Source: Pisaster brevispinus | Lineage: Eukaryota; Echinodermata; Asteroidea; Forcipulatida; Asteriidae | Reading direction: 5' to 3' | NCBI GenBank assembly: GCA_023634235.1 | Contig: JAMKCF010000018.1 | Coordinates: 12,956,932-13,020,931 of the forward strand | Length of the DNA: 64,000 nucleotides | Shown: positions 7,930 to 20,840 of the stretch, piece by piece | Numbering within the stretch: position 1 is the stretch's first letter | Layout: each line of letters starts with the position of its first letter | The notes under the pieces: generated by a model | The model's input: the letters and a program-made list of their open reading frames with translations, nothing else | Databases searched by the model: none | What the model was told of the DNA's origin: nothing | Translations under genes and position numbers: made by a program

Positions 7930-10900
7930 ATGGTTTTCTTCAAGTTTCTGTTAGTCAAAAAAAGAGAATAACAAACTGGATGTCTACGGCACCCGGTATT
8001 CCCAGGAGGTCTCCCGCCAAAGTACCGATCGGCCCGACGCTGCTTAACTTCGGTGATGAAACGAGAACCGGTGTATTCAGCTTAGTATGGCCGTAGACAA
8101 ACTGCTTACAAAAATTTATGTGCTTTATGGTTAATTTCAAGTTTCTGTTAGTCAGAAAAGGACGAAAACAAATTAGATGTCTACGGCACACGGTATTACC
8201 ATGAGGTCTCCCGTCCAAGTACTGACCTAGCCCGTCGCTGCTTTACTTCGGTGATCAAACGAGAACCGGTGTATTCAGCGTAGTATGGCCGTAGACAAAT
8301 TGCTTACATAAATTTATGTGCTTTATGGTTAATTTCAAGTTTCTGTTAGTCAAAAAAGGACGAAAACAAATTAGATGTCTACTGCACCCGGAATTCCCAG
8401 GAGGTCTCCCGTCCAAGTACTGACCTGGCCCGACGCTGCTTAACTTCGGTGATCAAACGAGAACCGGTGTTTTCAGCGTAGTATGCCGTAGACAAACTGC
8501 TTACATAAATTTATGTGCTTTATGGTTAATTTCAAGTTTCTGTTAGTCAAAAAAAAAAAAACGAAAACAAAATAGATGTCTACGGCACCCGGTATTCCCA
8601 GGAGGTCTCCCGTCCAAGTACTGACCAGGCCCGATGCTGCTTAACTTCGGTGATCAAAGGAGAACCGGTGTTTTCAGCGTAGTATGGCCGTAGACAAACT
8701 TCTTATATAAACCTACGTGGTTAATGGTTTTATTCAAATTTCTGTTAGTCAAAAAAGGACAAAAACAAAATAGATGCCTACTGCACCCAGTATTCCCATG
8801 TGGTCTCCCGTCCACGTACTGACCTGGCCCGACGCTGCTTAACTTCGGTGATCAAACGAGAACCGGTGTTTTCAGCGTAGTATGGCCGTAGAAAAACTTC
8901 TTACATCAATGTATGTGCTTAATGGTTAATTTCAAGTTTCTGTTAGTCAAAAAAAGAAAAACGAAAACAAAATAGATGTCTACGGCACCCGGTATTCCCA
9001 GGAGGTCTCCCGTCCAAGTACTGACCAGGCCCGATGGTGCTTAACTTCGGTGATCAAACGAGAACCGGTGTTTTCAGCTTAGTATGGCCGTAGACAAACT
9101 TCTTATATAAAATTACGTGGTTAATGGTTTTCTTCAAGTTTCTGTTAGTCAAAAAAGGAGAATAACAAACTGGATGTCTACGGCACCCGGTATTCCCAGG
9201 AGGTCTCCCGTCCAAGTACTGACCAGGCCCGATGCTGCTTAACTTCGGTGATCAAACGAGAACCGGTGTTTTCAGGGTAGTATGGCCGTAGACAAACTGC
9301 TTTCATACATTTATGTGCTTAATGGTTAATTTCAAGTTTCTGTTAGTCAAAAAAGGAACAAACATAAAACAAAAAAGATGTCTACGGCACCCGGTATTCC
9401 CAGGAGGTCTCCCGTCCAAGTACTGACCTGGCCCGACGCTGCTTAACTTAGGTTATCAAACGAGAACCGGTGTTTTCAGCGTAGTATGGCCGTAGACAAA
9501 CTTCTTATATAAACTTACGTAGTTAATGGTTTTCTTCAAATTTCTGTTAGTCAAAAAAAGAGAATAACAAACTGGGTGTCTACGGCACCCGGTATTCCCA
9601 GGAGGTCTCCCGTCCAAGTACTGACCTGGCCCGACGCTGCTTAACTTTGGTGATCAAACGAGAACCGGTGTTTTCAGCGTAGTATGGCCGTAGACAAACT
9701 GCTTACAAAAATTTATATGCTTAATGGTTAATTTCATGTTTCTGTTAGTCAAAAAAGGACGAAAACAAAATAGATGTCTACTGCACCCGGTATTCCCAGG
9801 AGGTCTCCTGTCCAAGTACTGACCTGGCCCGACGCTGCTTAACTTCGGTGATCAAACGAGAACGGTGTTTTCAGCGTAGTATGGCCGTAGACAAACTTCT
9901 TATATAAAATTAAGTGGTTAATGGTTTTCTTCAAGTTTCTGTTAGTCAAAAAAAGAGAATAACAAACTGGATGTCTACGGCACCCGGTATTCCCAGGAGG
10001 TCTCCTGCCCAAGTACTGATCGGCCCGACGCTGCTTAACTTCGGTGATGAAACGAGAACCGGTGTATTCAGCTTAGTATGGCCGTAGACAAACTGCTTAC
10101 ATAAATTTATGTGCTTTATGGTTAATTTCAAGTTTCTGTTAGTCAGAAAAGGACGAAAACAAATTAGATGTCTACGGCACCCGGTATTACCATGAGGTCT
10201 CCCGTCCAAGTACTGACCTGGCACGACGCTGCTTAACTTCGGTGATGAAACGAGAACCGGTGTATTCAGCTTAGTATGGCCGTAGACAAACTGCTTACAT
10301 AAATTTATGTGCTTTATGGTTAATTTCAAGTTTCTGTTAGTCAGAAAAGGACGAAAACAAATTAGATGTCTACGGCACCCGGTATTACCATGAGGTCTCC
10401 CGTCCAAGTACTGACCTAGCCCGTCGCTGCTTTACTTCGGTGATCAAACGAGAACCGGTGTATTCAGCGTAGTATGGCCGTAGACAAATTGCTTACATAA
10501 ATTTATGTGCTTTATGGTTAATTTCAAGTTTCTGTTAGTCAAAAAAGGACGAAAACAAATTAGATGTCTACTGCACCCGGAATTCCCAGGAGGTCTCCCG
10601 TCCAAGTACTGACCTGGCCCGACGCTGCTTAACTTCGGTGATCAAACGAGAACCGGTGTTTTCAGCGTAGTATGCCGTAGACAAACTGCTTACATAAATT
10701 TATGTGCTTTATGGTTAATTTCAAGTTTCTGTTAGTCAAAAAAAAAAAAACGAAAACAAAATAGATGTCTACGGCACCCGGTATTCCCAGGAGGTCTCCC
10801 GTCCGAGTACTGACCAGGCCCGATGCTGCTTAACTTCGGTGATCAAAGGAGAACCGGTGTTTTCAGCGTAGTATGGCCGTAGACAAACTTCTTATATAAA

Positions 10901-13900
10901 CCTACGTGGTTAATGGTTTTATTCAAATTTCTGTTAGTCAAAAAAGGACAAAAACAAAATAGATGCCTACTGCACCCAGTATTCCCATGTGGTCTCCCGT
11001 CCAAGTACTGACCTGGCCCGACGCTGCTTAACTTCGGTGATCAAACGAGAACCGGTGTTTTCAGCGTAGTATGGCCGTAGAAAAACTTCTTACATCAATG
11101 TATGTGCTTAATGGTTAATTTCAAGTTTCTGTTAGTCAAAAAAAGAAAAACGAAAACAAAATAGATGTCTACGGCACCCGGTATTCCCAGGAGGTCTCCC
11201 GTCCAAGTACTGACCAGGCCCGATGGTGCTTAACTTCGGTGATCAAACGAGAACCGGTGTTTTCAGCTTAGTATGGCCGTAGACAAACTTCTTATATAAA
11301 ATTACGTGGTTAATGGTTTTCTTCAAGTTTCTGTTAGTCAAAAAAGGAGAATAACAAACTGGATGTCTACGGCACCCGGTATTCCCAGGAGGTCTCCCGT
11401 CCAAGTACTGACCAGGCCCGATGCTGCTTAACTTCGGTGATCAAACGAGAACCGGTGTTTTCAGGGTAGTATGGCCGTAGACAAACTGCTTTCATACATT
11501 TATGTGCTTAATGGTTAATTTCAAGTTTCTGTTAGTCAAAAAAGGAACAAACAAAAAACAAAATAGATGTCTACGGCACCCGGTATTCCCAGGAGGTCTC
11601 CCGTCCAAGTACTGACCTGGCCCGACGCTGCTTAACTTAGGTTATCAAACGAGAACCGGTGTTTTCAGCGTAGTATGGCCGTAGACAAACTTCTTATATA
11701 AACTTACGTAGTTAATGGTTTTCTTCAAATTTCTGTTAGTCAAAAAAAGAGAATAGCAAACTGGATGTCTACGGCACCCGGTATTACCATGAGGTCTCCC
11801 GTCCAAGTACTGACCTAGCCCGTCGCTGCTTTACTTCGGTGATCAAACGAGAACCGGTGTATTCAGCGTAGTATGGCCGTAGACAAATTGCTTACATAAA
11901 TTTATGTGCTTTATGGTTAATTTCAAGTTTCTGTTAGTCAAAAAAGGACGAAAACAAATTAGATGTCTACTGCACCCGGAATTCCCAGGAGGTCTCCCGT
12001 CCAAGTACTGACCTGGCCCGACGCTGCTTAACTTCGGTGATCAAACGAGAACCGGTGTTTTCAGCGTAGTATGCCGTAGACAAACTGCTTACATAAATTT
12101 ATGTGCTTTATGGTTAATTTCAAGTTTCTGTTAGTCAAAAAAAAAAAACGAAAACAAAATAGATGTCTACGGCACCCGGTATTCCCAGGAGGTCTCCCGT
12201 CCAAGTACTGACCAGGCCCGATGCTGCTTAACTTCGGTGATCAAACGAGAACAGGTGTTTTCAGCGTAGTATGGCCGTAGACAAACTTCTTATATAAACC
12301 TACGTGGTTAATGGTTTTATTCAAATTTCTGTTAGTCAAAAAAGAACAAAAACAAAATAGATGCCTACTGCACCCAGTATTCCCATGTGGTCTCCCGTCC
12401 AAGTACTGACCTGGCCCGACGCTGCTTAACTTCGGTGATCAAACGAGAACCGGTGTTTTCAGCGTAGTATGGCCGTAGAAAAACTTCTTACATCAATGTA
12501 TGTGCTTAATGGTTAATTTCAAGTTTCTGTTAGTCAAAAAAAGAAAAACGAAAACAAAATAGATGTCTACGGCACCCGGTATTCCCAGGAGGTCTCCCGT
12601 CCAAGTACTGACCAGGCCCGATGGTGCTTAACTTCGGTGATCAAACGAGAACCGGTGTTTTCAGCTTAGTATGGCCGTAGACAAACTTCTTATATAAAAT
12701 TACGTGGTTAATGGTTTTCTTCAAGTTTCTGTTAGTCAAAAAAGGAGAATAACAAACTGGATGTCTACGGCACCCGGTATTCCCAGGAGGTCTCCCGTCC
12801 AAGTACTGACCTGGCCCGATGCTGCTTAACTTCGGTGATCAAACGAGAACCGGTGTTTTCAGGGTAGTATGGCCGTAGACAAACTGCTTTCATACATTTA
12901 TGTGCTTAATGGTTAATTTCAAGTTTCTGTTAGTCAAAAAAGGAACAAACAAAAAACAAAATAGATGTCTACGGCACCCGGTATTCCCAGGAGGTCTCCC
13001 GTCCAAGTACTGACCTGGCCCGATGCTGCTTAACTTAGGTTATCAAACGAGAACCGGTGTTTTCAGCGTAGTATGGCCGTAGACAAACTTCTTATATAAA
13101 CTTACGTAGTTAATGGTTTTCTTCAAATTTCTGTTAGTCAAAAAAAGAGAATAACAAACTGGATGTCTACGGCACCCGGTATTCCCAGGAGGTCTCCCGT
13201 CCAAGTACTGACCTGGCCCGACGCTGCTTAACTTTGGTGATCAAACGAGAACCGGTGTTTTCAGCGTAGTATGGCCGTAGACAAACTGCTTACAAAAATT
13301 TATATGCTTTATCGTGTTATTCAAATTTCTGTTAGTCAAAAAAGGACAAAAACAAAATAGATGCCTACTGCACCCAGTATTCCCATGTGGTCTCCCGTCC
13401 AAGTACTGACCTGGCCCGACGCTGCTTAACTTCGGTGATCAAACGAGAACCGGTGTTTTCAGCGTAGTATGGCCTTAGAAAAACTTCTTACATCAATGTA
13501 TGTGCTTAATGGTTAATTTCAAGTTTCTATTAGTCAAAAAAAGAAAAACGAAAACAAAATAGATGTCTACGGCACCCGGTATTCCCAGGAGGTCTCCCGT
13601 CCAAGTACTGACCAGGCCCGATGGTGCTTAACTTCGGTGATCAAACGAGAACCGGTGTTTTCAGCTTAGTATGGCCGTAGACAAACTTCTTATATAAAAT
13701 TACGTGGTTAATGGTTTTCTTCAAGTTTCTGTTAGTCAAAAAAGGAGAATAACAAACTGGATGTCTACGGCACCCGGTATTCCCAGGAGGTCTCCCGTCC
13801 AAGTACTGACCAGGCCCGATGCTGCTTAACTTCGGTGATCAAACGAGAACCGGTGTTTTCAGGGTAGTATGGCCGTAGACAAACTGCTTTCATACATTTA

Positions 13901-16900
13901 TGTGCTTAATGGTTAATTTCAAGTTTCTGTTAGTCAAAAAAGGAACAAACAAAAAACAAAATAGATGTCTACGGCACCCGGTATTCCCAGGAGGTCTCCC
14001 GTCCAAGTACTGACCTGGCCCGACGCTGCTTAACTTAGGTTATCAAACGAGAACCGGTGTTTTCAGCGTAGTATGGCCGTAGACAAACTTCTTATATAAA
14101 CTTACGTAGTTAATGGTTTTCTTCAAATTTCTGTTAGTCAAAAAAAGAGAATAACAAACTGGATGTCTACGGCACCCGGTATTCCCAGGAGGTCTCCCGT
14201 CCAAGTACTGACCTGGCCCGACGCTGCTTAACTTTGGTGATCAAACGAGAACCGGTGTTTTCAGCGTAGTATGGCCGTAGACAAACTGCTTACAAAAATT
14301 TATATGCTTTATCGTTTTATTCAAATTTCTGTTAGTCAAAAAAGGACAAAAACAAAATAGATGCCTACTGCACCCAGTATTCCCATGTGGTCTCCCGTCC
14401 AAGTACTGACCTGGCCCGACGCTGCTTAACTTCGGTGATCAAACGAGAACCGGTGTTTTCAGCGTAGTATGGCCTTAGAAAAACTTCTTACATCAATGTA
14501 TGTGCTTAATGGTTAATTTCAAGTTTCTGTTAGTCAAAAAAAGAAAAACGAAAACAAAATAGATGTCTACGGCACCCGGTATTCCCAGGAGGTCTCCCGT
14601 CCAAGTACTGACCAGGCCCGATGGTGCTTAACTTCGGTGATCAAACGAGAACCGGTGTTTTCAGCTTAGTATGGCCGTAGACAAACTTCTTATATAAAAT
14701 TACGTGGTTAATGGTTTTCTTCAAGTTTCTGTTAGTCAAAAAAGGAGAATAACAAACTGGATGTCTACGGCACCCGGTATTCCCAGGAGGTCTCCCGTCC
14801 AAGTACTGACCAGGCCCGATGCTGCTTAACTTCGGTGATCAAACGAGAACCGGTGTTTTCAGGGTAGTATGGCCGTAGACAAACTGCTTTCATACATTTA
14901 TGTGCTTAATGGTTAATTTCAAGTTTCTGTTAGTCAAAAAAGGAACAAACAAAAAACAAAATAGATGTCTACGGCACCCGGTATTCCCAGGAGGTCTCCC
15001 GTCCAAGTACTGACCTGGCCCGACGCTGCTTAACTTAGGTTATCAAACGAGAACCGGTGTTTTCAGCGTAGTATGGCCGTAGACAAACTTCTTATATAAA
15101 CTTACGTAGTTAATGGTTTTCTTCAAATTTCTGTTAGTCAAAAAAAGAGAATAACAAACTGGATGTCTACGGCACCCGGTATTCCCAGGAGGTCTCCCGT
15201 CCAAGTACTGACCTGGCCCGACGCTGCTTAACTTTGGTGATCAAACGAGAACCGGTGTTTTCAGCGTAGTATGGCCGTAGACAAACTGCTTACAAAAATT
15301 TATATGCTTAATGGTTAATTTCAAGTTTCTGTTAGTCAAAAAAGGACGAAAACAAAATAGATGTCTACTGCACCCGGTATTCCCAGGAGGTCTCCCGTCC
15401 AAGTACTGACCTGGCCCGACGCTGCTTAACTTCGGTGATGAAACGAGAACCGGTGTATTCAGCTTAGTATGGCCGTAGACAAACTGCTTACATAAATTTA
15501 TGTGCTTTATGGTTAATTTCAAGTTTCTGTTAGTCAGAAAAGGACGAAAACAAATTAGATGTCTACGGCACCCGGTATTACCATGAGGTCTCCCGTCCAA
15601 GTACTGACCTAGCCCGTCGCTGCTTTACTTCGGTGATCAAACGAGAACCGGTGTATTCAGCGTAGTATGGCCGTAGACAAATTGCTTACATAAATTTATG
15701 TGCTTTATGGTTAATTTCAAGTTTCTGTTAGTCAAAAAAGGACGAAAACAAATTAGATGTCTACTGCACCCGGAATTCCCAGGAGGTCTCCCGTCCAAGT
15801 AGTGACCTGTCCCGACGCTGCTTAACTTCGGTGATCAAACGAGAACCGGTGTTTTCAGCGTAGTATGCCGTAGACAAACTGCTTACATAAATTTATGTGC
15901 TTTATGGTTAATTTCAAGTTTCTGTTAGTCAAAAAAAAAAAAACGAAAACAAAATAGATGTCTACGGCACCCGGTATTCCCAGGAGGTCTCCCGTCCAAG
16001 TACTGACCAGGCCCGATGCTGCTTAACTTCGGTGATCAAACGAGAACCGGTGTTTTCAGCGTAGTATGGCCGTAGACAAACTTCTTATATAAACCTACGT
16101 GGTTAATGGTTTTATTCAAATTTCTGTTAGTCAAAAAAGGACAAAAACAAAATAGATGCCTACTGCACCCAGTATTCCCATGTGGTCTCCCGTCCAAGTA
16201 CTGACCTGGCCCGACGCTGCTTAACTTCGGTGATCAAACGAGAACCGGTGTTTTCAGCGTAGTATGGCCGTAGAAAAACTTCTTCAAGAATGAATGTGCT
16301 TAATGGTTAATTTCAAGTTTCTGTTAGTCAAAAAAAGAAAAACGAAAACAAAATAGATGTCTACGGCACCCGGTATTCCCAGGAGGTCTCCCGTCCAAGT
16401 ACTGACCAGGCCCGATGGTGCTTAACTTCGGTGATCAAACGAGAACCGGTGTTTTCAGCTTAGTATGGCCGTAGACAAACTTCTTATATAAAATTACGTG
16501 GTTAATGGTTTTCTTCAAGTTTCTGTTAGTCAAAAAAGGAGAATAACAAACTGGATGTCTACGGCACCCGGTATTCCCAGGAGGTCTCCCGTCCAAGTAC
16601 TGACCAGGCCCGATGCTGCTTAACTTCGGTGATCAAACGAGAACCGGTGTTTTCAGGGTAGTATGGCCGTAGACAAACTGCTTTCATACATTTATGTGCT
16701 TAATGGTTAATTTCAAGTTTCTGTTAGTCAAAAAAGGAACAAACATAAAACAAAATAGATGACTACGGCACCCGGTATTCCCAGGAGGTCTCCCGTCCAA
16801 GTACTGACCTGGCCCGACGCTTCTTAACTTAGGTTATCAAACGAGAACCGGTGTTTTCAGCGTAGTATGGCCGTAGACAAACTTCTTATATAAACTTACG

Positions 16901-17130
16901 TAGTTAATGGTTTTCTTCAAATTTCTGTTAGTCAAAAAAAGAGAATAACAAACTGGATGTCTACGGCACCCGGTATTCCCTGGAGGTCTCCCGTCCAAGT
17001 ACTGACCTGGCCCGACGCTGCTTAACTTTGGTGATCAAACGAGAACCGGTGTTTTCAGCGTAGTATGGCCGTAGACAAACTGCTTACAAAAATTTATATG
17101 CTTTATGGTTAATTTCAAGTTTCTGTTAGT
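7930..17130 (-). repeat. Array segment 2: nested higher-order repeats with a 1000-bp core
   Basis: A marker unit with ATGCCTACTGCACCCAGT starts at 8774, 10963, 12361, 13361, 14361 and 16156 (also 7387 and 17550). Including the outer two, spacings are 1387, 2189, 1398, 1000, 1000, 1795 and 1394 bp, close to 7, 11, 7, 5, 5, 9 and 7 units. The three consecutive five-unit copies (about 12.32-15.31 kb) are nearly identical. Confidence 0.8.
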
Positions 17131-20100
17131 CAAAAAAGGACGAAAACAAAAAAGATGTCTACTGCACCCGTTATTCCCAGGAGGTCTCCCGTCCAAGTAC
17201 TGACCTGGCCCGACGCTGCTTAACTTCGGTGATCAAACGAGAACGGTGTTTTCAGCGTAGTATGGCCGTAGACAAACTTCTTATATAAAATTAAGTGGTT
17301 AATGGTTTTCTTCAAGTTTCTGTTAGTCAAAAAAATAGAATAACAAACTGGATGTCTACGGCACCCGGTATTCCCAGGAGGTCTCCCGTCCAAGTACTGA
17401 CCTGGCCCGACGCTGCTTAACTTTGGTGATCAAACGAGAACCGGTGTTTTCAGCGTAGTATGGCCGTAGACAAACTGCTTACAAAAAATTATATGCTTAA
17501 TGGTTAATTTCAAGTTTCTGTTAGTCAAAAAAGGACGAAAACAAAATAGATGCCTACTGCACCCAGTATTCCCATGTGGTCTCCCGTCCAAGTACTGACC
17601 TGGCCCGACGCTGCTTAACTTCGGTGATCAAACGAGAACCGGTGTTTTCAGCGTAGTATGGCCGTAGAAAAACTTCTTACATCAATGTATGTGCTTAATG
17701 GTTAATTTCAAGTTTCTGTTAGTCAAAAAAAGAAAAACGAAAACAAAATAGATGTCTACGGCACCCGGTATTCCCAGGAGGTCTCCCGTCCAAGTACTGA
17801 CCAGGCCCGATGGTGCTTAACTTCGGTGATCAAACGAGAACCGGTGTTTTCAGCTTAGTATGGCCGTAGACAAACTGCTTTCATACATTTATGTGCTTAA
17901 TGGTTAATTTCAAGTTTCTGTTAGTCAAAAAAGGAACAAACAAAAAACAAAATAGATGTCTACGGCACCCGGTATTCCCAGGAGGTCTCCCGTCCAAGTA
18001 CTGACCTGGACCGACGCTGCTTAACTTAGGTTATCAAACGAGAACCGGTGTTTTCAGCGTAGTATGGCCGTAGACAAACTTCTTATATAACTTACGTAGT
18101 TAATGGTTTTCTTCAAATTTCTGTTAGTCAAAAAAAGAGAATAACAAACTGACTGTCTACGGCACCCGGTATTCCCAGGAGGTCTCCCGTCCAAGTACTG
18201 ACCTGGCCCGACGCTGCTTAACTTTGGTGATCAAACGAGAACCGGTGTTTTCAGCGTTGTATGGCCGTAGACAAACTGCTTACATAAATGTATGTGCTTA
18301 ATGGTTAATTTCAAGTTTCTGTTAGTCAAAAAAAGAAAAACGAAAACAAAATAGATGTCTACGGCACCAGGTATTCCCAGGAGGTCTCCCGTCCAAGTAC
18401 TGACCAGGCCCGATGGTGCTTAACTACGGTGATCAAACGAGAACCGGTGTTTTCAGCGTAGTATAACCGTAGACAAACTTCTTATATAATATTAAGTGGT
18501 TAATGGTTTTCTTCAAGTTTCTGTTAGTCAAAAAAAGAGAATAACAAACTGGATGTCTACGGCACCCGGTATTCCCAGGAGGTCTCCCGCCCAAGTACTG
18601 ACCTGGCCCGACGCTGCTTAACTTCGGTGATGAAACGAGAACCGGTGTATTCAGCGTAGTATGGCCGTAGACAAACTGCTTACATAAATGTATGTGCTTA
18701 ATAGTTAATTTCAAGTTTCTGTTAGTCAAAAAAGGACGAAAACAAAATAGATGTCTACTGCACCCGGTATTCCCAGGAGGTCTCCCGTCCAAGTACTGAC
18801 CTGGCCAGACGCTGCTTAACTTCGGTGATCAAACGAGAACCGGTGTTTTCAGCGTAGTATGGCCGTAGACAAACTTTTCATATAAAATTAAGTGGTTAAT
18901 GGTTTTCTTAAAGTTTCTGTTAGTCAAAAAAGGAGATAACAAACTGGATGTCTACTGCACCCGGTATTCCCAGGAGGTCTCCCGTCCAAGTACTGACCTG
19001 GCCCGACGCTGCTTAACTTCGGTGATCAAACGAGAACCGGTGTTTTCAGCGTAGTATGGCCGTAGACAAACTGCTTTCATACATTTATGTGCTTAATGGT
19101 TAATTTCAAGTTTCTGTTAGTCAAACAAGGAAAAACAAAAAACAAAATAGATGTCTACGGCACCCGGTATTCCCAGGAGGTGTCCCGTCCAAGTACTGAC
19201 CAGGCCCGACGCTGCTTAACTTCGGTGATCAAATAAGAACCGGTGTTTTCAGCGTAGTATGGCCGTAGACAAACTTCTCATATAAAATTAAGTGGTTAAT
19301 GGTTTTCTTCAAGTTTCTGTTAGTCAAAAAAGGAGAATAACAAACTGGATGTCTATGGCACCCGGTATTCCCACGAGGTCTCCCGTCCAAGTACTGAACT
19401 GGCCCGACGCTGCTTAACTTCGGTGATCAAACGAGAACCGGTGTAGTCAGCGTAGTATGGCCGTAGACAAACTGCTTACATAAATTTATGTGCTTAATGG
19501 TTAATTTCAAGTTTCTGTTAGTCAAAAAAGGACGAAAACAAAATAGATGTCTACTGCACCCGGTATTCCCATGTGGTCTCCCGTCCAAGTACTGACCTGG
19601 CCCGACGCTGCTTAACTTCGGTGATCAAACGAGAACCGGTGTTTTCAGCGTAGTATGGCCGTAGACAAACTGCTTTCATACATTTATGTGCTTAATGGTT
19701 AATTTCAAGTTTCTGTTAGTCAAACAAGGAAAAACAAAAAATAAAATAGATGTCTACGGCACCCGGTATTCCCAGGAGGTCTCCCGTCCAAGTACTGACC
19801 AGGCCCGACGCTGCTTAACTTCGGTGATCAAATGAGAACCGGTGTTTTCAGCGTAGTATGGCCGTAGACAAACTTCTCATATAAAATTAAGTGGTTAATG
19901 GTTTTCTTCAAGTTTCTGTTAGTCAAAAAAGGAGAATAACAAACTGGATGTCTATGGCACCCGGTATTCACACGAGGTCTCCCGTCCAAGTACTGAACTG
20001 GCCCGACGCTGCTTAAGTTCGGTGATCAAACGAGAACCGGTGTAGTCAGCGTAGTATGGCCGTAGACAAACTGCTTACATAAATTTATGTGCTTAATGGT

Positions 20101-20840
20101 TAATTTCAAGTTTCTGTTAGTCAAAAAAGGACGAAAACAAAATAGATGCCTACGGCACCCGGTATTCCCAGGAGGTCTCCCGTCCAAGTACTGACCAGGC
20201 CCGATGCTGCTTAACTTCGGTGATCAAACGAGAACCGGTGTTTTCAGCGTAGTATGGCCGTAGACAAATTTCTCATATAAAATTAAGTGGTTAATGGTTT
20301 TCTTAACGTTTCTGTTAGTCAAAAAAAGAGAATAGCAAACTGGATGTCTACGGCACCCGGTATTCCCAGAAGGTCTCCCGTCCAAGTACTGACCTGGCCC
20401 GAGGCTGCTTAACTTCGGTGATCAAACGAGAAACGGTGTATTCAGCGTAGTATGGCCGTAGACAAACTGCTTACATAAATTTTTGTGCTTAATGGTTAAT
20501 TTCAAGTTTCTGTTAGTCAAAAAAGAACGAAAAACAAATTGGATGCCTACGGCACCCGGTATTCCCAGGAGGTCTCCCGTCCAAGTACTGACCTAGCCCG
20601 ACGCTGCTAAACTTCGGTGATCAAACGAGAACCGGTGTTTTCAGCGTCGTATGGCCGTAGACAAACTGCTTTCATACATTTATGTGCTTAATGGTTAATT
20701 TCAAGTTTCTGTTAGTCAAACAAGGAAAAACAAAATAGATGTCTACGGCACCCGGTATTCCCAGGAGGTCTCCCGTCCAAGTACTGACCAGGCCCGACGC
20801 TGCTTAACTTCGGTGATCAAATGAGAACCGGTGTTTTCAG
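17131..20840 (-). repeat. Array segment 3: short HOR of about 597 bp
   Basis: A three-unit pattern recurs at about 19.07 and 19.67 kb: spacer with CAAACAAGGAAAAAC, a family-B unit with TCAAATAAG or TCAAATGAG, then a unit with GTGTAGTCAG. Single units of the same types recur further right. Confidence 0.65.

Larger units (their letters stand above)
4723..7930 (-). repeat. Array segment 1: mixed 5S units next to the edge
   Basis: About 16 units. The first ones are family A with long A-runs in the spacer. Family-B units begin near 5580. No long higher-order repeat is obvious here, and several copies are divergent, as expected at an array edge where homogenisation is weak. Confidence 0.7.
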
